DNA of 64,000 bases from Colocasia esculenta (taxonomy: Eukaryota > Streptophyta > Magnoliopsida > Alismatales > Araceae): assembly GCA_014218235.1 (NCBI GenBank), contig CM024760.1:70000961-70064960 (forward strand). Reading direction: 5' to 3'. The translations under genes were made by a program, and so were the position numbers. The notes beneath the pieces were generated by a model that saw nothing but the letters and a program-made list of their open reading frames with translations, made no database searches and was not told the DNA's origin. Position 1 is the stretch's first letter; the number at the start of each line of letters is the position of its first letter. Below, piece after piece: positions 21,252 to 33,639 of this stretch.

Positions 21252-22922
21252 TCAATGAGAACAACAATGAATGTAATCTATTTTGTAGTTCTTATTGGCT
21301 TTGTGATGTTTATTTAGAACACAATTTTTAGAAACCTTTTTCTTTTGATAAGGCTTGTTCATTTCAGGGGCCTTTTTCTGAGGCATGTTGGTTTCTTTTA
21401 CAAATTTTGGCAAAGGATATTTTTTTGAAATTATGACTTGTTTTTCTTTAACCGAAGGTACGTATCCGAGCCCTTGTTTATTATTTCCAGGTTTTGACCC
21501 TTTTAAGCATAGGGCTAAATATATTTTCCCTCTAGTTAATTTTCTAACTGATTCTTTTAAATATAGACTTTCTTCAGTTAGAGTTTTTAATTTTTCTTCT
21601 AACTCTAACTTCTTATTATTATTGCTTTTCAAATCTTTATTTAAACGATAATTATTATCTTTACTGTCTTTTAATTATTTTTCTAGTTGCTCCAATTCGG
21701 ATTTAAGATCAGAATTGGTGTTTTCCAAGCAAGTAGTGTTGTTTTTCAGATTTTTTAATTCTTTTACAACACCCTTATGTTTTTCATATAGATCATTAAA
21801 GACTTCTTCTAAGTCTTCAGACTCTGACCCTGAATCAGTGCATGAATCAAAAAATGGGTCAGAATGTACCTCATCTAGTCCTACCATGAGGGCTAGACTT
21901 ACCTGCTCTTTCTCTGATTCTGAGCTTGATGATTCTGAGCTTGTAGTCTCTTCATTTTCCCAAGCAGCCGCCATGGCTTTTCTTTTAAATTTCTTGTGCT
22001 TTATTTTGGAATTTTCTGGTTGACCAGTCTTCTTTAGTCTAGGACAATCTAGTCTTAGATGTCCAAGTTTTCTGCATTCGTAGCAGACTGGTTCTTTTTC
22101 TTTTCTCTCTTTCTTTTGAATCCTTCTTGATCCATTTTTTTTCTTCTTGAGAATTTTCTGAAGCTTGGACAGTACTTCATCTACGTCACTGTCTTTAGAA
22201 TTTGCATTTTTGGAACTAGAAGAAGAAGAAGTGGAAGGAGCAACTGTAACTTTAAGAGCATTAGTACATTTTTTCTTTGATGAGCTTTCAGATAGACGCT
22301 CCATATTAATTTCATGTGCCATGAGGGAACCTATTAAGTTATCAATAGAAAACTTAGTTAGATCATGGGCTTCTTCAATAGCTGTGACCTTAGGGGTCCA
22401 TGAAATAGTTAAAGACCTAAGTATTTTTCTAACAGTTGCCTCATCAGAGAGATTTTTGCCAAGAGCGCTTAGACCAACCACTATGCTCGAAAATCTATTA
22501 TACATTTGAGTTATATTTTCGTTAGGAAGCATTTTAAACTGCTCATATTTTGAGACAAGAATGTCTATCCTAGTTTGTTTTACTTTATCTATTCCTTCAT
22601 AAGTTATCTACAGTTTATCCCATATTTCTTTAGCTGACTTACATGCAGATACTCTACTAAATTCTCTTTTGGATAATGCACAACATAAGTAGTTCTTAGC
22701 TTTAAAGTTTAAAGATAATTTACTTTTATCTACTGTTGTAATGGCAGTAGTGCATGGAATAGGAACAATAACATAATCACCTACCTCAATTACCTGCCAC
22801 AAATCAAAGTCTGTGCCTCGAATGAAGCATTCCATTCTCATCTTCCAATATTGGTAATCTTCTCCATCGAAGAATGGAGGTCTGGTGACTGATTGACCTT
22901 CAACATATCCTTGAGCTGCCAT
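21252..22922 (-). pseudogene. K Gag (Copia, CCHC) with two in-frame stops
   Basis: An ATG at 22922 starts MAAQGYVEGQSVTRPPFFDG, the N-terminal motif of plant Copia Gag, followed by the DYQYWKMRMECFI block and the UBN2-like KEIWDKL region. Downstream are the zinc knuckle CYECRKLGHLRLDC, a Ser/Glu-rich acidic stretch and a long Lys-rich coiled-coil-like tail ending at 21252. The whole frame is 557 codons, interrupted by a TAG at 22608 (after DKL, where Gln is usual) and a TAA near 21672. A start further upstream would lie in the LTR, so 22922 is preferred. Apart from the two stops the frame is intact, which fits a young element. Confidence 0.88.
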
Positions 22923-22970
22923 GGATCTTTGCTCTAAGATTGTTGGATCTTCTTGAATGTTCAGAGACCC

Positions 22971-22982
22971 GCTCTGATACCA
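22971..22982 (-). promoter_or_regulatory. Primer binding site of K
   Basis: The minus strand reads TGGTATCAGAGC, two bases from the LTR edge at 22985. Confidence 0.95.
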
Positions 22983-22984
22983 CT

Positions 22985-24748
22985 TGTTGGCCCTTTTGGT
23001 ACGGCAGCAAGATGACCTAGAGGGGGGGGGGGTGAATAGGTTTTCTGCAATCTGAAATAGAAACTTAAAACAGAAAATTATCACTAGAGAGTTTGGTTAG
23101 TTTGGTGTGATAAAGAGTAGCAGTGCGGAAGCAAATAAACAATCACACAAATGAGACAAGGAATTTATCCTGGTTCAGCCCTTCCCACATGGAAGTCCTA
23201 CGTCCAGTCCCCAAGCAACCTCTTGGGATTTCACTAACCAAGGGTACAGTCCCCCTCAAGGACACTACAACACCCAGCACCCCAGCTGGTCTTCTTCTCT
23301 TTCCCAGACAAGAAGGCAGCCCACTTCTTTTACAGGCTCAGAAGCAAACCTCCTGGTACAAACCCCAGTGCGGTTCTGCTAGACACAAACCCCTAGCTAG
23401 GTTCCACACTGTATACAGTCCTACAGCTGGACATAAATCTTTCTTAGAAAAGAAAGATCAGACCAAGAGCTTTTACAAGATGAACACTAAGAACTAGCTC
23501 ACAGTCAAGGACTCTCCCCCAAATTTACAATGAGCGCAGAGAGAGAATGAAGAGAGAGAGAAGAAAGCTTGAAGAAGGCTTGAATGCTTGAGACGCTTTT
23601 GATTGCTTCTTCTTTGGCTCAGGCTCTTTATCTCTTTCTCTGAGTGTATGTGGAGTTTTAGTTCTTCACTAGATGTACACTCCTTCAAGGATATTCAGGA
23701 ACGCTCTATGTTGCTCTTCAACCTTGCTTCATCTTTTATATGAGCAGCTTTTGAATGGATCTGTTAAAGAGATCCGTTGGAGTTCTAGCCGTTGCTCATC
23801 TTCTCTTCATCTGTCTTAGTCAGACTCCGGTGGTCTTCAAGGTCTGTGGTCATAGAAGAGCGTGTTAGCATAATAGAGTGTTTATGATAAATGGTGCATA
23901 CCACTGTGTTTCTGCTTACATGATAAAAAATGGTAGTTCATATCTTTTTTCTGACAAGACTCTAAAATACGCATGCAGCTTTTTCTGTCAAAAGATATTT
24001 GACTTTTCATTTGGCACCTAAAAGCACTTAAACAATCAATGTTTACATGAAGTCGATGTTTGGACAAAATCGATGTTTAAGTGAAAGCAAATCGATATTA
24101 TAAGATAGCCAAATCGATGAGCAAATCGATGTTTCACTTATCGAGTCGATGTGAGAAGCAAATCGTTATGAGAGCAAATCGTTGTTCTCACTTAACAAAC
24201 CATTATAGCTATCAAATCATTATGAAACTTATCGAATCGATGTGAGAAGCAAATCGTTGTTTCTCACTTATCAAATCGTTATGAGCCTTAGCGAATCGTT
24301 ATAGAAGGCAAATCGATGTGAGGGCAAATCGTTGCGCTCACTTATCAAATCGTTATAAGCCTTAGCGAATCGTTTATAGAAGGCGCTAAACAAATCGTTG
24401 TGGGGCTTATAAAACCTATTAAAGCCAAATCGTTGTAGCGCTTATAAAATCGATTGAAACCAAATCGTTGTAGCACTTATTAATTTGGCACTTGAACTGA
24501 AATCGATGTATATAGATTAGACATCGATTTTATCATTTTAGTGTGTCTTATCAAATCGTTATAGCTATCGAATCGATGTATGAATCGTTCTACTCATTTA
24601 TCAAATTGATGTGAGACTTATCAATTTGTTATGAGATTGACGCAACACAGATGAAACATGATATTCAATTTAATTACTCATAAATTTTGTTATCATCATA
24701 AGTTTTGTTATCACCAAAATATAAGGACAAATAGAGAGTGGTTCAACA
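22985..24748 (-). repeat. 5' LTR of K
   Basis: This 1764-bp LTR is nearly the same as 18875-20637, differing by scattered substitutions and small indels. Its minus-strand TATA box is at 23733-23740 and its word array at 24030-24650. Confidence 0.95.
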
Positions 24749-26800
24749 GGTTTAGCGGGTTATTATCGGCAATTTATTGAGGGATTTGCATCCATCGCCG
24801 CTCCATTGACTAAGCTAACCAGGAAGGGTGTGAAGTTTGTATGGTCCGAGGAGTGTGAGAGTGGCTTTCAATTATTGAAGGCTAAGCTCACATCTACACC
24901 GGTATTGGTATTGCCTAGTGGTGATGAAGGCTTTGCCATTTATACGGATGCATCTCGGATTGGTTTGGGCTGTGTATTGATGCAGCAGGGAAGGGTAGTG
25001 GCATATGCTTCTCGTCAATTGAAGGAGCATGAGCGTAACTATCCGACTCATGATTTAGAGCTTGCGGCAGTGGTTCATGCACTAAAGATCTGGAGGCACT
25101 ATCTTTATGGTGTCAGATTTGAGGTGTTCACTGACCACAAGAGCTTGAGGTATCTTTTCTCCCAAATGGAATTAAACCTAAGGCAGAGAAGATGGATTGA
25201 GTTCCTAAAGGACTATGACTACGACCTTCAGTATCATCCTAGAAAGGCGAATGTCGTAGCAGATGCCCTTAGTAGGAAGAGGTCATCACTCCAGCAGGAT
25301 TGGAAGATGTTGGAGGATGCTGCTTGTGCGATGACTGAGTTAGAGCCATTATGTCAGGCTTTTGTAGCTCAGTTGTCCATCCAGTCTACTGTCTTGGATG
25401 AGGTGATCGAGCAGCAAAAGGCCGACCCTAGACTCCAGGAGTTAGTGGGAAAGGCATGCATTGCTCGTGATGAAGATGGAGTGATTCAGTTTCATCATCG
25501 AGTCTATGTTCCGGATATAGTGGATGTCCGTGAGCATGTATTAGCAGAGGCTCATAGGTCTAGATTCTCTATTCATCCGGGTAACACTAAGATGTACCAA
25601 GATTTAAAGAGATCATTTTGGTGGTCTGGCATGAAGAAGGATGTGGCAGAGTATGTATCTAGGTGTTTAGCATGCCAGCAAGTGAAGGCTGAGCGACAGC
25701 GACCATCTGGCCTTATGCAAAAGATGGAAATCCCAGTATGGAAGTGGGAGGCTGTCATTATGGATTTTGTAACGGGTTTGCTCAGATCAAGGAGGGGCAA
25801 TGACTCGATTTGGGTAGTGGTAGATAGGTTCTCTAAGACGGCGCATTTCTTCCCTATGAAGAAGAAGCAGTCGGTTGAGAGTTTAGCTAGGTTGTATGTT
25901 AGTAGCATTATTAGATAGCATGGTGTGCCGAAGTTGATCATTTCAGATTGAGATCCGAGATTTACTTCGAGGCTGTGGAAGGGTCTTCAGGATGCATTAG
26001 GTTTTGAGTTGAAGCTTAGTTCGGCGATCCATCCCCAGACAGATGGACAGTCCGAGAGGACTATCCAGACGCTCGAGGATATGTTGAGAGCGTGTGCGCT
26101 GGATTGGAAGGATGATTGGGAGCGTCATTTACCTCTTGTGGAGTTCACATATAACAACAGTTTTCATGCGAGTATTGGTATGGCTCCATTTGAGGCGTTG
26201 TATAGTAGGCCTTGTAGATCTCCTTTATGTTGGGAGGAGACTGGTGATAGGCAGTTGATTGGTCTGGAGTTAGTTCAAGAGACTTCGGATAAGATCCAGC
26301 TTATTAGGAAGAGGTTTGTTGCAGCGCAAGATAGGCAGAAGAGTTACGCCGACAATAGAAGGAAGGATTTAGAGTTTGAGGTTCGCGATCATGTCTTCCT
26401 AAAGATTTCGCCTACCCGAGGTGTTGTCAGATTTGCCAGGCATAGTAAGCTAAGTTCTAGATTCATTGGCCCGTATGAGATTCTCAGACGATTGGGCAAC
26501 GTGGCTTATGAGCTAGCTTTACCCCCGACATTAGCTAGTGTTCATCTTGTTTTCCACGTATCTATGCTCATGAGATATGTTCGAGATCCATCTCATGTTA
26601 TTTGTCACGAGCCAGTAGAGATCCATCCAGATCTGTCATATGTTGAGCAACCAGTAGCTATTCTTGACCGGAAGGTTCAGCATCTCCGGAACAAGAGTAT
26701 TGCGTCGGTGAAAGTTCTATGGCGCAACTTCTCACGAGAGGAGGCTACTTAGGAGCTTGAGGATGCTATGAAGAAGAAGTATCCCCAATTGTTTGAGTAG
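24749..26800 (+). pseudogene. G1 RT C-terminus, RNase H, integrase and chromodomain, broken
   Basis: After K the frame resumes with AGYYRQFIEGF. RNase H follows (FAIYTDASRIGLGCVLMQ, ERNYPTHDLELAAVVHAL, FTDHKSL), then the integrase zinc-binding region (H-H and CLACQQVKAE), the core Asp in IMDF, the second Asp region and a Glu in TIQTLEDML. The tail VLWRNFSREEAT...ELEDAMKKKYP is chromodomain-like and would steer integration to marked chromatin. Stops are TAG at 25916, TGA at 25949 (CGA in G2) and TAG at 26750 (TGG in G2). The natural stop is at 26798-26800. Confidence 0.92.
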
Positions 26801-26832
26801 TGTCGGTCTAACTTCGAGGATGAAGTTTCTTT

Positions 26833-26845
26833 AAGGGGGAGAGGG
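26833..26845 (+). promoter_or_regulatory. Polypurine tract of G1
   Basis: AAGGGGGAGAGGG lies directly before the 3' LTR and is the expected primer for plus-strand DNA synthesis. Confidence 0.9.
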
Positions 26846-29800
26846 TGTAAGGCCCTCGAATTTTGCCTCTTATTTAGTTGTTTGGTTGTATAGTGTTTGG
26901 ATGCATAGTGTGCATAGTTATGTGAACAAATAAGTATATATATGTGTGTATTCCTATACATATTATAATTAAGTAAAGTTGTGCATGTATATACATGATT
27001 GTTTAACTATGTACATATGGTGTATATGTAATGCATTATACAATATATGTATATATATGTATGCACATAGAGTATACATAAAATACTGCATTTTTGTGTT
27101 ATGGCCGAAAGTCAAGTTGGCGTCAACATGAGTGGACGCCTAGGTCTGAGCCAGCATCCAGATCGATGGACGCTAACCCCAGGTAGGCGGCCAGTGATGT
27201 TGACGTTTTTATCCCAGATATGTTACGGCTTATGATCCGGAAACGCCCGCGAATTCTTCAGCTTCTATTTTGGAAACCGACTCCCAACGGCTAGAAACCC
27301 TACCTAATTGTGTCCCTGAGCACTTGACTCTATAAAACACCTAATTCCCGGCCGAAATAGACCCTTTGGCATTTTGTCAAAACCCTAGCTCTTCTGTGCG
27401 AAAAACTGAGACTTTGAACCCTTTGATCTGGCGATTGGAGGCTTCTTCCGGCGTTCTACCACGACTGGGAGGAAGTCTGATCACAGAGGAAGGCTTCCCC
27501 GACGACGGTGTACCATCTACTTCAACACAGAAGCCGAATCGAGGAGGTTAGGAGGGCTTCTTGGCACAGGCCGAGGAGAACTTCATCGGAAAATAACTCC
27601 CTTTAGTGATTTATTTTGAGGCAAGTAACCCTTGACCATTGTCCATACATACGTCTAGTAGGTCCCAGGTATTTTTTTGGATTTTATTCGTGTCTTGGAA
27701 CCCACGTTCTCTCTTATTTTTGTGAGTTCTGTCTGCATTCCTGCAGACAGGAACTTAACGGCATTATTTGCTGCCGTTAAGATCAGAACTTGGAGGCAAC
27801 CTTTGCTGCCGTTAACCTAGTTGGCGACCACCTGTGTGCCGCTGAGTTCTTCAGGTGGTGACAGTGGGCATGTCTGACCCTTTGTAATTTATTTTTATGG
27901 ATTTTTGAATTTTCGAATATGAGGATATACTGTAAAAATGATATATTGACAAGTATCTCCAATGGATCATACTGTGTATTTATGAAGAATTTTTGTTCAT
28001 TGCATTATTTATTAAAATTTCTAAAATGATTTGTTGGGCATGTTTTAGTCTTATTAATTACTGTTTATGTGGATCTGTGTTTAATTAGGATATCAGGAAA
28101 TTTTTATGAGATGTATATATGTATCAGTTCATGCCATGAAACTTAGGCAAATTTCTAATTGCTGTGGGAATATTTAGAATTTTTGGAATATAAAACAATG
28201 AGCATGAATTGTCTGTTTTAAATTTTAAATAAAATGTATGATATATGTTAAAATACCAGAAATTTTGTGTGATATCATGACTGCTAGATACAAGTTTTAG
28301 AACTATTAAATACATTGGTAACACTGTGAATCATGCTTACTTGAGTTCTTGATAATTATGCAGATTGCTTGTTCAAATTTTCATAAATTGTGTAGGTGTT
28401 CAAAAAATATGAAAAATTGTGTGTATGATGATTAACCTGTAAGAAGTATGTAGTAAAATTTTCATACTGATTGGATAACAATAAGTACTGATTCGGATTT
28501 AACATAGAAAAATGACAATGTGGAGTATGCTTATTATAATTGTTCATAAATTAGTGAGTTGCAGCATGATTAAGGTTAGTTATGACCTGTTTTACACTGT
28601 AAACAGTAGCATATTATTAGATAAATTGAACTATGAAATCATGTACAAATGAATGCAATAGTGTAAACAAATGTATGTGAACAATGTGAACAATATGAAA
28701 AAGGTATAAACTGTGCCATGGGTGACACTGCTACCTTAGAGGGCTGTGGAACCGTACCGTAGTAAAGTCCCTATGGGAAGGTTCATAATGTGTGAAATCC
28801 TATGGGCAAATAGGATGAAATCTTGGAGGTGGACAAGTACCACTGGTTAGGGTGGAGAGTGCTTCTCCCGGTTCTGCACAGTTAACCAAGATCTATCATT
28901 GTTTTGCTTAGGTGATAGGTATGTGAATGTGACTGTGTGTCCTTCTAGAGGTGGTTTGGACTATGTGTCACGGTATTTAATGTGAATAATGTGATTGTAG
29001 ATAAGTGAATGTGAAATTGTGTAATTGTGCAAATGAATATGTGAATGTGTGAAAACCATGTGATAGTATGTGAATTAGTGAAATATTAAATGAGTATGTT
29101 AAATCCATGTCAAAACAGCAAGCTAAACATGTTTATAATTATGTTAAATGTATGAGAATGTAAATAGAATCCATGCTAGGAGCAATGCTTACATCATGTG
29201 TTATTTCATGCTTAAGTTGCATATATATATATATTGTAGCATGAATGGAATGAGTTTTAAGTTGATTAAGCATGTTAAAGAAATGTGTGGAGAGCATGTG
29301 ATATGTTTTATACCTAATGTGAAAAGAAACATAAAGCATGTATCATGTCCTTTAATGTTATAGGAATTTCATGCATAGTATTTAAGAGGTTTAAACCATG
29401 TTACATGTGTTAATTGCTTTATTAGAAAGTAAAATGTGCATATGATGTGTGTATGTATAATGTGCGTGGATTGCTTGCTAAGTCTATTAGACTCACTCTT
29501 GCTTCGGCGTACAGGTGTGGCAGGTGATTCCTCTTCTTTGGAGGAGACTGTTAGGAGCGACTCCGAGCGAGAGGAGTAGCATCTTTTGTGAAGAATACGT
29601 TGTTGTACTTTCATTTCATAAGTATGTAATCAAGGGTATTATGTAATTCAAATATAGACAATGTAATTTGACTTAGAAATTCAATTATGTGAACTTTAGT
29701 TTCTTTCTTTTACTATATGGACTGTGGATAAAATGTGGATGATGGAATAATATTGTTGTTTTATTTCCGCGGTTCTACCTCTATATTTGTGTACATCTCA

Positions 29801-29897
29801 ACTTAGAGTATATGTTAGGTCAATGTCCCACTGTAGCAACGCTCTCTATACCGACGTGGGTTGGTATAACCGTACCGGTATAAGGAGGGTCGTTACA
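26846..29897 (+). repeat. 3' LTR of G1
   Basis: This 3052-bp LTR is colinear with 13017-16046. TATAAAA is at 27331-27337 and the U5 hairpin at 29847-29868. The target duplication AGATT follows at 29898-29902. Confidence 0.95.
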
Positions 29898-29954
29898 AGA
29901 TTAATCTGCACAGAACACGTGCAAATCAATAAACTCTCAGAAACATACACATAT

Positions 29955-32916
29955 TGTCACGCCTCGATGTGGAAATTCAGAATGCGCAATTATATTCAAA
30001 TCATAAATAGAGCAAATAATTTGGATGTGACATCAATAAAAAGTAAGCTTCATTTTAACTTAAATAAACTATACTACATCCAACAACGTTAGAGCCAACC
30101 ATCGGGCCCATTATTCAATTTACAATAAAACCTCTATGAAAATGTTTCAATATTACATATACTACTCAGACGTCTATTCTTAGTATTTCAGCTTCAAAAT
30201 GACGGGTAGCTCTTCACTCATGCCCTGCCCCATCAGTGTCCATGAAATCCTCATAACTACCTGAAATGTATAGGATGATAGGGTTAGCAAACTAGTCCAG
30301 TAGGATTTACATCTCAATGTGCGGGTACTAATATACATGATTAGCCTTTTAAATAAGCAGGATCTTAACAAGAACATGATGACTATCCATGCATGCATTT
30401 CTAACGGGTTAAATGGCTGAACACAGTTGAATTATCAACAGAAATCAAACGACTCATATACTGACCTTCATACGCATTGGACAGAAAATTCAAGAATAAG
30501 ATCGTATCACAATGATTGGCCATATTCACACAAATATCACATATTCACATGATCAAAGGTATCATATCGAACTTATCATATCAGATGAAGGCACGTTCAC
30601 ACAAATCTTGCACACATATCAGTGCCATGCCAAGCACTACAAGTCCATACTTCCGTGGTTCATAAGTACGATGGGGCGCTCCTTCCCAGGACCAGACATG
30701 GCCCTTATTGCATAGACATTAGTCAAATGGACCGAAGTCCCACGTTGTGCCGATCAAACATATACATATTATGGCCACATATTTCCAATAAAAAGCTTAT
30801 AGTAATAAGGACATGATCATTCACAGAGTTCAAGGTATGACAATAGCTCAAAAGATTAATTGGACAGCATAATAGTGTATCTTAAGTTTCATAATCTTTA
30901 ATGTCTTGACAAGAGGATGACTAATGACATATCGCACACAGAACAAGTGCTCTCTATCTCCAGGGTACTTCATGGTACAACCAGCTCGGTCTCTATGAGG
31001 GAATCCACAGAGTATGGAGACTTACAGAGGTCTTAGGGAAAAGGTCGCAAGTCTGCCGATACGGAATGACCGGACGAGAGTTTCCAATTCCCCAAGAAGG
31101 GTGTGCCTAATCGTGCAAACGTGTAAGTGTCGTGACATAGAACTTTCCTATTCATGCGTGCAATTGATGATCAAATATGGAAACCTCGGGAAGCACGTAA
31201 GTACGGAAAATTCACATGTGGCAAGCCAAAATAGAGCAAGTATCATATAAGGAAAGCTTCAAACTAAGCAAGTCCATCTAACATGTTTTCCACACCGATT
31301 CATAACACAACTTATATTATGACAAATTTCATAGCAAGCTAGATCACAAGGACAAAATGATAATCAAATGAACGTAAGATCAATCACTTCATATGGGCAT
31401 TAGGATCATATTCATGTCATTATGGTTTACAAATGGTTGATCACTTTTAGGCCAATGAACACCTAAGTAACATGATCATAGACCAAGACATACACATGTT
31501 TGACTATCCAACTAAAAGAAACAGTCTCGGGTTGGCCTTTGAATCGCGATGGGTTCAGATGTTGCTTTTCAAAAGAACCATACACAGTTAAACAAGACTC
31601 TGTGTAAAGGCACAAAATCATGACGGACCTGATGGTCGCCTTTCAGACCGGAATCGATTGCTCAAATAGAAACGCGACGGTCCTGATGGTCGCCTTTCAG
31701 ACCAGAATCGATTACCAGATTGATTACCCAAACAGAAACACAACGGTCTCTTGAATCGCATCACTTCGATACATCACGTTCAAGAGTCGGCTTCAAAATT
31801 TGAATATAAATACGAACGGAAACGGAGGGCGGGAAAAAAGGTCGAATCGCGATGGCATATACCGTCGCGTTCAAGACGGGTCCAGAAACCCACGCGACAC
31901 ACAGTTTGATGTGTCCGGGTTGACTGGTCAGACCTGAAAACGCGAAGGATAACTCGGTCACCTATACTTGAATCACAACGTAGATGTATGTCGCGTTCAT
32001 GCAATGATAATCGCGACGTCTGGACACGTCGCATTCTTGGATCTTGCCCGAAAACACAGAATCAGCTACAACCCTTCATGATAGACTTATAACTTGAAAC
32101 CTAGCGATATTTAGACAACACTCTGAACATGAAAAGTGCCGAGGACGATAAGTAGAAGTGAATCACGATTTTGGTTTGACCCAAAATGACCTCAATTTGC
32201 GTAAATCACATCATAACCATGAAAAGCCCTAAACTTGCACGACTTAGGGAAAACACTTAATACGACTAACATACTTGATAAAAATTAGGCAAATCAAATG
32301 CAAAAGAAACTAGACTCGATGCTCTTTCAGATGATACAAGCCTTGTTTAGTTCTGGTCTAAGATCACCTACCTTTGAATGCTAAGAAGTCCTTGGTTATC
32401 CTTGGTCGATGCAGTTGCTTGGGGAAGATGTTCTTCACGAATCCAAGCACTAGGTTCGTCCTCCTTGCTCCTAGGCGTCCTTCCCACGTCCAACAACGAA
32501 GAGAGCTTGCTATGGTCACCCTATGGGGTATTGTGATGGCTTTCAATGGCTAGGTGCACTAAATTCCGAGTTTTGATGTTTCCAAATCCATGGTAGCAAT
32601 CCTATCATGACTAGAATTTCCCTTTAATGCGATTTCCCTCTCACTCCAACCCTAATTAGCAAGTCATAAAGAGATTTCGTGCTCTCATCATGGGCTTAGG
32701 TTTAGGTCATGATTAGAGGCCCAATTAACTCTTATTTATGCTTAAATGACCCATTTCATCCATAGGTATTTGGTCAATATGAATTTTAAGTATTATTTTC
32801 TTTGGTTTGCCCATCTATTGGCCCATGAGTTCCAGTGGATTTTTCATTTATTAATTTACTCCTTTTTATTTGAATTTTCTAGTCATTTTCTTTAATTAAA
32901 ATAGTGGGTTACGACA
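29955..32916 (-). mobile_element. Solo LTR B (same class as A and C)
   Basis: The plus strand starts TGTCACGCCTCGATG and ends ...GGTTACGACA. It is flanked by exact CATAT duplications (29950-29954 and 32917-32921). No coding region or PBS is inside. The CGCGACG-like array is at 31540-32040, with a CT-rich stretch (CTCCTTGCTCCTAGG) near 32460. Read on the minus strand, the end ...CGAGGCGTGACA resembles gypsy LTR ends that precede a tRNA-Met PBS. It lies in the 5' LTR of D. Confidence 0.93.
31540..32040. repeat. CGCGACG-like quasi-palindrome array in solo LTR B
   Basis: Words such as ATCGCGATGG...CCGTCGCGTTC and ATCGCGACG...CGTCGCATTC recur, mixed with a repeated GACGGTCCTGATGGTCGCC-like unit (about 31620-31720). 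It is more degenerate than in A and C. Confidence 0.65.
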
Positions 32917-33289
32917 CATATGAAGAACCTTTGCCTGTGCTCTCCTCTGTTAGAGAACAACTGGACTTCAATGAAGTTCGAAGATCTGGACACCTCTTCT
33001 CTGAGATTGGATCTCCAGATCAGGAAATGGAACAAAGAATTCACGAGCTTCTTCTCTTCTTCTTCCTGGCGGCGCTGCTCTGCTCCTCTCTGTGGACTCT
33101 AACTTTTTCTCGCTTCCTTCCAAACTCCTCCTTTTTAGCCGCACTCTTCTCATAAAATTCAAGGGCCTATTTATAGCGAATGTCCAAACCTCATACTTAG
33201 GGTTGCGTGTACCCAGAACCCTTAAGTGACACGTGCACATCACATGATGTCCTACACAGAAGGCATCTTTAAGTATTCAGAAGTAAAAG

Positions 33290-33570
33290 ACAATCGATGT
33301 TAAGTTCATTAATAAGGTAATCTATGTTATGACAATCTATCTTAAACATAAGGTAATTGATGTTTAAGTTACTGGCAATCCATGTTATGACAATCGATCT
33401 TAAACATGAGGTAATCGATGTTTAAGTGATTGGCAATCCATGTTATGACAATCGATCTTAAACATGAGGTAATCGATGTTTAAGTGATTGGCAGTCCATG
33501 TTGACAATCGATCTTAAACATGAAGCAATCGATGTCTGCCATGAGGCAATCGATGTTTGATTGACACTCA
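33290..33570. repeat. 58-nt tandem repeat containing an ATCGATGTTTAAG palindrome
   Basis: A unit of about 58 bases repeats three to four times. It contains CAATCGATCTTAAACATGA and GTAATCGATGTTTAAGTG, which pair with each other, plus GGCAATCCATGTTATGA. Confidence 0.85.
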
Positions 33571-33639
33571 AATTAGAACATGAATATACAAAGTCTCAGC
33601 ACTTCAACTGGCCAAGTGTAAATCGTGACATCCGAAGTC

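Larger units (their letters stand above)
18875..24748 (-). mobile_element. Element K: gag-only non-autonomous Copia (Sirevirus-like)
   Basis: This 5.87-kb element has LTRs at 18875-20637 and 22985-24748 (TGTTGG...TTCAACA), a tRNA-Met PBS beside the right LTR and a PPT beside the left LTR, so it reads on the minus strand. The 2.35-kb interior encodes only Gag; no protease, integrase, RT or RNase H is present. It would depend on proteins of an autonomous relative. The layout matches TR-GAG-like elements and Sirevirus relatives (family knowledge). The 5-bp duplication is perfect and the two LTRs are very alike, so it is younger than its host G1. Confidence 0.95.
13017..29897 (+). mobile_element. 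Ty3/gypsy element G1 (Tekay/Del-like chromovirus), with K nested inside
   Basis: The two LTRs (13017-16046 and 26846-29897) both begin TGTAAGGCCCTCGAA and end ...TTACA. The element is flanked by AGATT (13012-13016 and 29898-29902). Internal order is PBS, gag, protease, RT, RNase H, integrase, chromodomain, PPT, which is the order of Ty3/gypsy. The RT, the chromodomain-like end of integrase and the long 3 kb LTRs fit the Tekay/Del clade. Without K the internal region is about 4.92 kb, the same as G2. All coding parts are broken by stops or indels. Confidence 0.97.

Noticed and set aside
18875..24748. The near-identical 1.76-kb blocks as a segmental duplication or a repeat array such as CRISPR
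   Set aside because: They start TG, end CA, flank a PBS, gag and PPT, and have a 5-bp duplication outside, so they are an LTR pair.
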